Source: DASRCB01 sp035653295 | GTDB lineage: Bacteria; Acidobacteriota; Terriglobia; Bryobacterales; Bryobacteraceae | DNA length: 6,394 bases | Direction of reading: 5' to 3' | NCBI GenBank assembly: GCA_035653295.1 | Contig: DASRCB010000086.1 | Span: 1 to 6,394 of the forward strand | Shown: piece after piece, positions 4,637 through 6,394 of the stretch | Numbering within the stretch: the stretch's first letter is position 1 | Layout of the letters: each line of letters begins with the position of its first letter | The notes under the pieces: model-generated | What the model saw: the letters and a program-made list of their open reading frames with translations, nothing else | What the model was told of the DNA's origin: nothing | Databases searched by the model: none | Position numbers and translations under genes: made by a program

Positions 4637-6090
4637 AGGATCTGCTCGTGATGAAATTCGGCGGCACCAGCGTGGGCTCGGCCGAGCGCATGCGCGCCGC
4701 CGCCCGTCTGGCCGCCGGGGAAGTCCGGCGGCGGCCCGTGGTGCTGGTGGTTTCGGCGATGTCCAAAATCACCGACCTGCTGCTCGATACGATGCGGCAC
4801 GCCGAAGGCGGCGACCAGGCCGGGATCGGGCGCAATCTCACCGCGCTGCGCGAGCGCCACGAACAGGCCTGCCGCGAGCTGCTGCCGGAGCCTTGCCAGG
4901 CCGCCGCGCTGGCGCAGGTCCGCGAGCTGATCGCCGAATTCGAGCGCATCGTGCGCGGCATGGCGCTGCTCAACGAGCGGCCGCCGCGGTCCGTGGATGA
5001 AGCGGTGGCGGTCGGCGAACGGCTCTCCTCGGTGCTTGTGGCCGCGCACCTGAACGCCGAAGGCATTCCTGCCGCGGCCGTCAACGCCTGGGACGTGGTG
5101 GTTACGGACGCCGTCTTCGGCAATGCCTCGCCCCTCATGGAGCCCACCCGCGAAAAGGCGCAGGCGGCGCTGCTGCCGCTGCTGGCCGAAGGGCGACTGC
5201 CTGTGGTCACCGGGTTCAACGGCGCGACCGCCGACGGCCGCCCGACCACGCTGGGGCGCGGCGGCTCCGATTTTTCGGCTTCGATTATTGCCGCCGCCCT
5301 CGACGCGGCCGAGCTGTGGATCTGGACCGACGTCGATGGCATCATGAGCGCCGACCCGCGCCTGGTGCCGGACGCCCAGGTGCTGGCGGAAATCACCTAC
5401 GCCGAAGCGGCCGAGCTGGCTTATAACGGCGCCAAAGTGCTGCACCCGCGGACGCTGGCGCCGCTGGTCGAAAAGAAGATTCCGGTCTGGAGTAAGAACA
5501 GCTTCGCGCCGGAAAAACCGGGGACGAAGATCGTGCCCGCGGTAGCGTTCGCGGGCGGCGCGCGCGCCGTGGCTTCCATGCCCAACGTGGCGCTGGTCTC
5601 GCTCGAGCCGGCCAGCCCCGAGCTGAACGGCGTGCAGGTCATGGCGCGGGCGCTCGATGCCGTGGCGCGGTCCAACGTCGAGGTGCTGCTGCTTTCGAGC
5701 TCCAGTTACCGCCAGAATTTCTGCTTCCTGGTGCGGCAGGAGGAACTGGAGCGCTCGGTGGCGGCCATTGAAGCGGCGCTCGCGCTGGAGCTCGCCCACG
5801 GCTATCTCAGGCCGTTGCAGGTTGACCGCCAGGTCGGGCTGCTGGCCGCGGTCGGGGAGGGCATGCAGGGGCAGGCCGGCCTTGCGGGCCGCATTTTTAC
5901 GGCCATCTCCCGCGCCCATGTGAACGTCATCGCCATCGCGCAGGGATCGAGCGAGCTCACGATCGCGGTCGTGGTGGGCCGCGATGGCCTCGAACGGGCG
6001 GTCCGCGCGGTGCATGCCGAATGCGGCCTCGGCCTGCGCCCGCCGATGCCGGTTTTTACGTTTCCGATGGCGAGGCGGCGGGAGGATTGA
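4633..6090 (+). CDS. lysC: Aspartate kinase, monofunctional, with two ACT domains
   Basis: Aspartate kinase phosphorylates aspartate in the first step toward lysine, threonine, methionine and diaminopimelate. The 485-residue protein has KFGGTSVGS (8-16), VVSAMSKITD (39-48), the substrate/ATP region TTLGRGGSDFSA (205-216), TDVDGI (232-237) and GAKVLHPRT (266-274). Two ACT-like regulatory regions follow, at about 313-380 and 400-470. The second holds the usual AIAQGSSELTIAVVV (434-448). The first has SSSSYRQNFCFLV (355-367) in place of the common S-E-x-S/T-I pattern, so feedback control may differ. No homoserine dehydrogenase domain is fused: the protein ends at FPMARRRED. The GTG start overlaps the cmk stop (GTGA), and AAGGA at 4622-4626 is well placed as ribosome site. 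In-frame methionine 7 (MKFGGTS) is an alternative start but lacks a better ribosome site. Catalytic assignment is secure; lysC versus other aspartate kinase names is convention. Confidence 0.93.
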   Translation: MKDLLVMKFGGTSVGSAERMRAAARLAAGEVRRRPVVLVVSAMSKITDLLLDTMRHAEGGDQAGIGRNLTALRERHEQACRELLPEPCQAAALAQVRELIAEFERIVRGMALLNERPPRSVDEAVAVGERLSSVLVAAHLNAEGIPAAAVNAWDVVVTDAVFGNASPLMEPTREKAQAALLPLLAEGRLPVVTGFNGATADGRPTTLGRGGSDFSASIIAAALDAAELWIWTDVDGIMSADPRLVPDAQVLAEITYAEAAELAYNGAKVLHPRTLAPLVEKKIPVWSKNSFAPEKPGTKIVPAVAFAGGARAVASMPNVALVSLEPASPELNGVQVMARALDAVARSNVEVLLLSSSSYRQNFCFLVRQEELERSVAAIEAALALELAHGYLRPLQVDRQVGLLAAVGEGMQGQAGLAGRIFTAISRAHVNVIAIAQGSSELTIAVVVGRDGLERAVRAVHAECGLGLRPPMPVFTFPMARRRED

Positions 6091-6100
6091 GGCAGCCAAT

Positions 6101-6174
6101 TTGACGCAGAGACACAGAGACGCGGAGGTTTTTAGATTTCTGCGTTCCTCAGTGTCTCAGTGTCTCTGCGTCAA
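6101..6174. repeat. Inverted-repeat element, copy B (8-bp units)
   Basis: This is the second member of the family seen at 1946-2015. Left units are GACGCAGA, GACACAGA and GACGCGGA (6103-6126). Right units are TCAGTGTC, TCAGTGTC and TCTGCGTC (6149-6172). The spacer is 22 bp and T-rich, and the ends are again TTGAC and GTCAA(AGC). Outer units pair perfectly; inner ones have one and two mismatches. It starts 10 bp after the lysC stop and ends 19 bp before the TATAAT box of the next gene. It could fold as a hairpin at the end of the lysC message, but it has no T-run after the stem, so it is not a standard terminator. Confidence 0.85.
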
Positions 6175-6193
6175 AGCTTGGCCCTGGATTCGG

Positions 6194-6199
6194 TATAAT
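6194..6199 (+). promoter_or_regulatory. Candidate -10 box (TATAAT) for the PpiD-like gene
   Basis: A consensus TATAAT, preceded by CGG, lies 39 bp before the ATG at 6239. The expected -35 position falls at the right end of repeat copy B (around 6171-6176) and does not match consensus. The predicted leader of about 33 nt contains two purine-rich AGGAG sequences (6213-6217 and 6221-6225). Their spacing to the ATG is long (13 nt for the nearer). Confidence 0.55.
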
Positions 6200-6238
6200 G
6201 GTACTTCCGCATAGGAGTCCAGGAGTCTTCTCACACAT

Positions 6239-6394
6239 ATGTTTGATCTGTTTCGCAGCCGAGATAAAGCCGTCCGCATCCTGCTCGGGGCGCTGCTGGT
6301 TCTGGTGGCGTTGTCGATGCTGACTTACCTCATCCCCAGCTACGGGAACGGCGGATCGGCTGACACGAGCATCGTAGCCGAAGTCGGCAAGGAG
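6239..6394 (+). CDS. PpiD/SurA-like peptidyl-prolyl isomerase, N-terminal part (partial)
   Basis: The first 52 codons of a gene cut by the right edge. It begins MFDLFRSRDKAVR, a short positively charged cytosolic stretch. One hydrophobic segment follows at about residues 14-33 (ILLGALLVLVALSMLTYLIP), then a Gly/Ser linker and STSIVAEVGKE-like sequence (here DTSIVAEVGKE), the usual opening of a SurA_N-type chaperone domain. This layout is that of PpiD-type periplasmic folding factors anchored in the inner membrane. The rotamase domain itself is beyond the window, so the assignment rests on the N-terminus and on my memory of acidobacterial homologues that start the same way. It is separated from lysC by repeat copy B and has its own TATAAT box. 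Confidence 0.7.
   Translation, partial: MFDLFRSRDKAVRILLGALLVLVALSMLTYLIPSYGNGGSADTSIVAEVGKE

Noticed and set aside
4540..6099. 519-codon minus-strand open frame opposite lysC
   Set aside because: It is the antisense shadow of an intact aspartate kinase; composition (Arg/His/Gly-rich) and absence of motifs fit a shadow.
6101..6174. Repeat copy B as the intrinsic terminator of cmk-lysC
   Set aside because: The stem is long and imperfect and is followed by AAAGC rather than a T-run; the same element occurs at a divergent promoter gap where no terminator is needed.
1..6394. CRISPR array, integrase, insertion sequence or toxin-antitoxin pair
   Set aside because: No regularly spaced direct repeats, transposase motifs or paired small genes are present.

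Overview
The window is GC-rich bacterial chromosome with housekeeping genes and no sign of phage, plasmid or a large mobile element. The gene set, the style of the intergenic repeats and the gap promoters (GGTATAAT-like -10 boxes) suggest an Acidobacteriota genome of the Bryobacterales/Solibacter type. That placement is inference from memory of the protein families, not from a search.

Left part, minus strand (1-1895): the N-terminus of a homogentisate 1,2-dioxygenase-like cupin enzyme running off the left edge, then a 53-residue zinc-binding YacG protein, then rimO, the radical-SAM enzyme that methylthiolates ribosomal protein S12. rimO is translated first, and its stop overlaps the yacG start by 4 nt. 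The dioxygenase follows after a 74-bp gap with its own strong ribosome binding site.

Centre (2091-3640): after a divergent gap holding a repeat element and promoters comes a secreted clan GH-A (GH5-like) glycoside hydrolase on the plus strand. It converges, with only 5 bp between stops, on a small HExxH zincin-like metallopeptidase on the minus strand.

The 3641-3943 gap is the most structured non-coding stretch. It has two similar GC-rich hairpins with A/T flanks, a near-perfect 36-bp palindrome, and three copies of a 17-bp motif (consensus AAATAGAATWACARCAG), one of them directly against the metallopeptidase start codon.

Right part, plus strand (3944-6394): cytidylate kinase and a monofunctional aspartate kinase overlap by 4 nt (GTGA) and probably form one operon. 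A second copy of the repeat element follows, then a promoter and the N-terminus of a membrane-anchored PpiD/SurA-like peptidyl-prolyl isomerase running off the right edge.

No single new biochemical system is evident in the coding genes. The observations most worth following are non-coding: a two-copy inverted-repeat element built of 8-bp units, and the 17-bp motif/palindrome system around the metallopeptidase-cmk gap.
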